NCBI GenBank assembly: GCA_013824615.1
Contig: PNOC01000027.1
Location: 1 to 44,460 of the forward strand
DNA from: Thermodesulfovibrio sp.
GTDB lineage: Bacteria; Nitrospirota; Thermodesulfovibrionia; Thermodesulfovibrionales; UBA6898
Direction: 5' to 3'
DNA length: 44,460 bases
In this document: positions 43,238 through 44,460 of the stretch, in pieces
Layout of the letters: each line of letters begins with the position of its first letter
Numbering within the stretch: the first letter of the stretch is position 1
Made by a program: the position numbers and the translations under genes
The notes under the pieces: generated by a model
Database searches by the model: none
What the model saw: the letters and a program-made list of their open reading frames with translations, nothing else
What the model was told of the DNA's origin: nothing

Positions 43238-44460
43238 TTATACCCGTGTAAATCCCATAACGCGACTGAGTACTCTTCGTAAAATACGGATGAAACCGAA
43301 CGGTATTGCTGCCAGGGCCTTTCTCAATGACATGGTCCTGGCGTTGCTTGTTTCTTCGAAAAGATCAGGGTGCACAAGCCTGAGAGGAAAGCCCATCCAT
43401 TTTGCAGATATAATCTTGAGTTCCGGATGGCATTCCAGGTGGTCTCTTCTGATAAAGAGAAACGTATTCTGCCTATACCACCACGCTATCTTCGCGTTAT
43501 CCCAAACTGCAGGCCTAATGCAGTCAATTACCACGTACCCCTGCTCATCGAAGCGTTTTACCCAGTAGTCCTGCCACTGCTCATTCACATGTCCATCCCC
43601 GCCGCCATGAGGTATATCCGCTGAAAACAGTATAACAGGAGCTGTTTTTGTCAGGGATTTCAGGAATACGCCTTCATGCTCCGGAGGAATATGCTCAGCC
43701 ACTTCCAGGCACAAGGCTAAATCAAACGTCCGGGCAAGATCAAACGGCTTTGTAAAATCAGCTACTAAAAAATACTCTTCAGGTATCATAAGTGCCTCTT
43801 TATCTACCCAGGGCCCGTCGACACCTGCAATGATCTTAATACCCAGGTCCCTGCATACAGATGCCCAGGTCCCTGTGCCGCATCCGATATCCACCACAGA
43901 CTCACACGTGATTAACTCCCGGACCAGCGGCAGAATCTCTCTCGCTGCATGTATTGACCCATTTTTCTGCTTTAGATAAAAATCCTTATCATACAAGCTC
44001 ACTTCGGCATTATTAGAGGACTTACTGCAGTCCTGACTATCCTTTGGCCAGGTGTTGTTTAGCCCTCGGGAAGAGAGATCATCAATAAAATGCTGCATAA
44101 TAATTTTCCATGAGTACTGCCTGTTCACAACTTCCCTCCCGGCGTTTCCAATCAATACAGCAAGATCCTGATTGCTCAGCAAATGGATAATCTCAGTCGC
44201 AACCTGTCCTGCATCTTCTGCTAATACTATATCCGTCCCATTTCTAACAAGAAGACCTTCTGCGCCCTTGGCTGTCGCCACAACAGGCATACAACCAGCC
44301 ATATATTCGAGAATCTTAAGTCTTGTTCCCGACCCTGTAAAGATTGGGGCAACACCTACCGTGCATGCTTTAGCAAATACCGGTATCTTTCCATGGGAAA
44401 CACAGCCTGGATTTATCAACCAGGCCTCTTTATAGGGGACCTCTTCACCGGTGATTACCA
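43238..44460 (-). CDS. Glycosyltransferase-methyltransferase fusion (N-terminus beyond the window)
   Basis: The frame is open to the right edge (first full codon at 44458), so the N-terminal part is missing; about 407 residues are visible. The first part is the end of a GT4-type donor-binding domain (VGVAPIFTGSGTRLKILEYMAGCMPVVAT, then GAEGLL). After a linker, a class I SAM methyltransferase begins (SVVDIGCGTGTWASVCRDLG), followed by ALCLEVAEHIPPEH and the C-terminal helices. Such fusions transfer a sugar and methylate the product, for example to cap chain growth. The target is unknown. Confidence 0.82.
   Translation of the reverse strand, partial: VITGEEVPYKEAWLINPGCVSHGKIPVFAKACTVGVAPIFTGSGTRLKILEYMAGCMPVVATAKGAEGLLVRNGTDIVLAEDAGQVATEIIHLLSNQDLAVLIGNAGREVVNRQYSWKIIMQHFIDDLSSRGLNNTWPKDSQDCSKSSNNAEVSLYDKDFYLKQKNGSIHAAREILPLVRELITCESVVDIGCGTGTWASVCRDLGIKIIAGVDGPWVDKEALMIPEEYFLVADFTKPFDLARTFDLALCLEVAEHIPPEHEGVFLKSLTKTAPVILFSADIPHGGGDGHVNEQWQDYWVKRFDEQGYVVIDCIRPAVWDNAKIAWWYRQNTFLFIRRDHLECHPELKIISAKWMGFPLRLVHPDLFEETSNARTMSLRKALAAIPFGFIRILRRVLSRVMGFTRV

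Overview
The window reads like a chromosomal segment of an anaerobic, cytochrome-rich Gram-negative bacterium. A Nitrospirota (Thermodesulfovibrionia-like) or Desulfobacterota-type lineage is my best guess. The reasons are the NuoG subunits that keep a large molybdopterin-type C-terminal region, c-type heme motifs in sensor and envelope proteins, Hnd-like soluble NADH-module genes, CooT and DUF3842. The taxonomy is inference and has not been checked.

Region 1 (1-12169, minus strand) is the proton-pumping complex I operon nuoABCDEFGHIJKLM. It is transcribed right to left from a near-consensus promoter at 12141-12169 and runs off the left edge inside nuoM. nuoC and nuoD are separate genes.

Region 2 (12236-20731, plus strand), divergent from nuo, is the most unusual part. 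A membrane histidine kinase with two periplasmic heme-c motifs is followed by three receiver proteins, none with a DNA-binding domain: a stand-alone REC, a REC fused to a GcvH-like domain that lacks the lipoyl lysine, and a REC fused to a NuoE-type [2Fe-2S] subunit. HndB-, HndC/NuoF- and NuoG-like subunits follow. The last gene has no formate dehydrogenase Cys/Sec, and no hydrogenase is encoded. A strong terminator closes the unit. I read it as a redox phosphorelay whose output may be a soluble NADH-linked Fe-S flavoprotein complex.

Region 3 (20849-23287, plus) holds five small genes (DRTGG-like, RsbW-like ATPase, DRTGG-like, PHP, GHKL ATPase) of the kind that accompany bifurcating [FeFe]-hydrogenases elsewhere. 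Here they sit next to the Region 2 oxidoreductase.

Region 4 (23341-28197) is mixed: CooT and DUF3842 (minus), a beta-barrel-like outer-membrane protein (plus), a secreted CXXCH protein with TSP1-like tandem repeats (plus), a small unknown protein (plus), and a DsbC-like thiol-disulfide protein with a CXXCH motif followed by a coiled-coil exported protein (minus).

Region 5 (28267-36301, minus) is housekeeping: yajC-secD-secF, recJ, an HD-GYP phosphodiesterase and a bifunctional (p)ppGpp synthetase/hydrolase.

Region 6 (36474-44460, minus) is a surface polysaccharide cluster running off the right edge: a glycosyltransferase/methyltransferase fusion, GT4 and GT2 glycosyltransferases, a YdjC deacetylase, two tiny ORFs, an O-antigen ligase-like protein, a GDP-mannose 3,5-epimerase-like enzyme and a nucleotidyltransferase. 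I saw no tRNA, rRNA, CRISPR array or insertion sequence.
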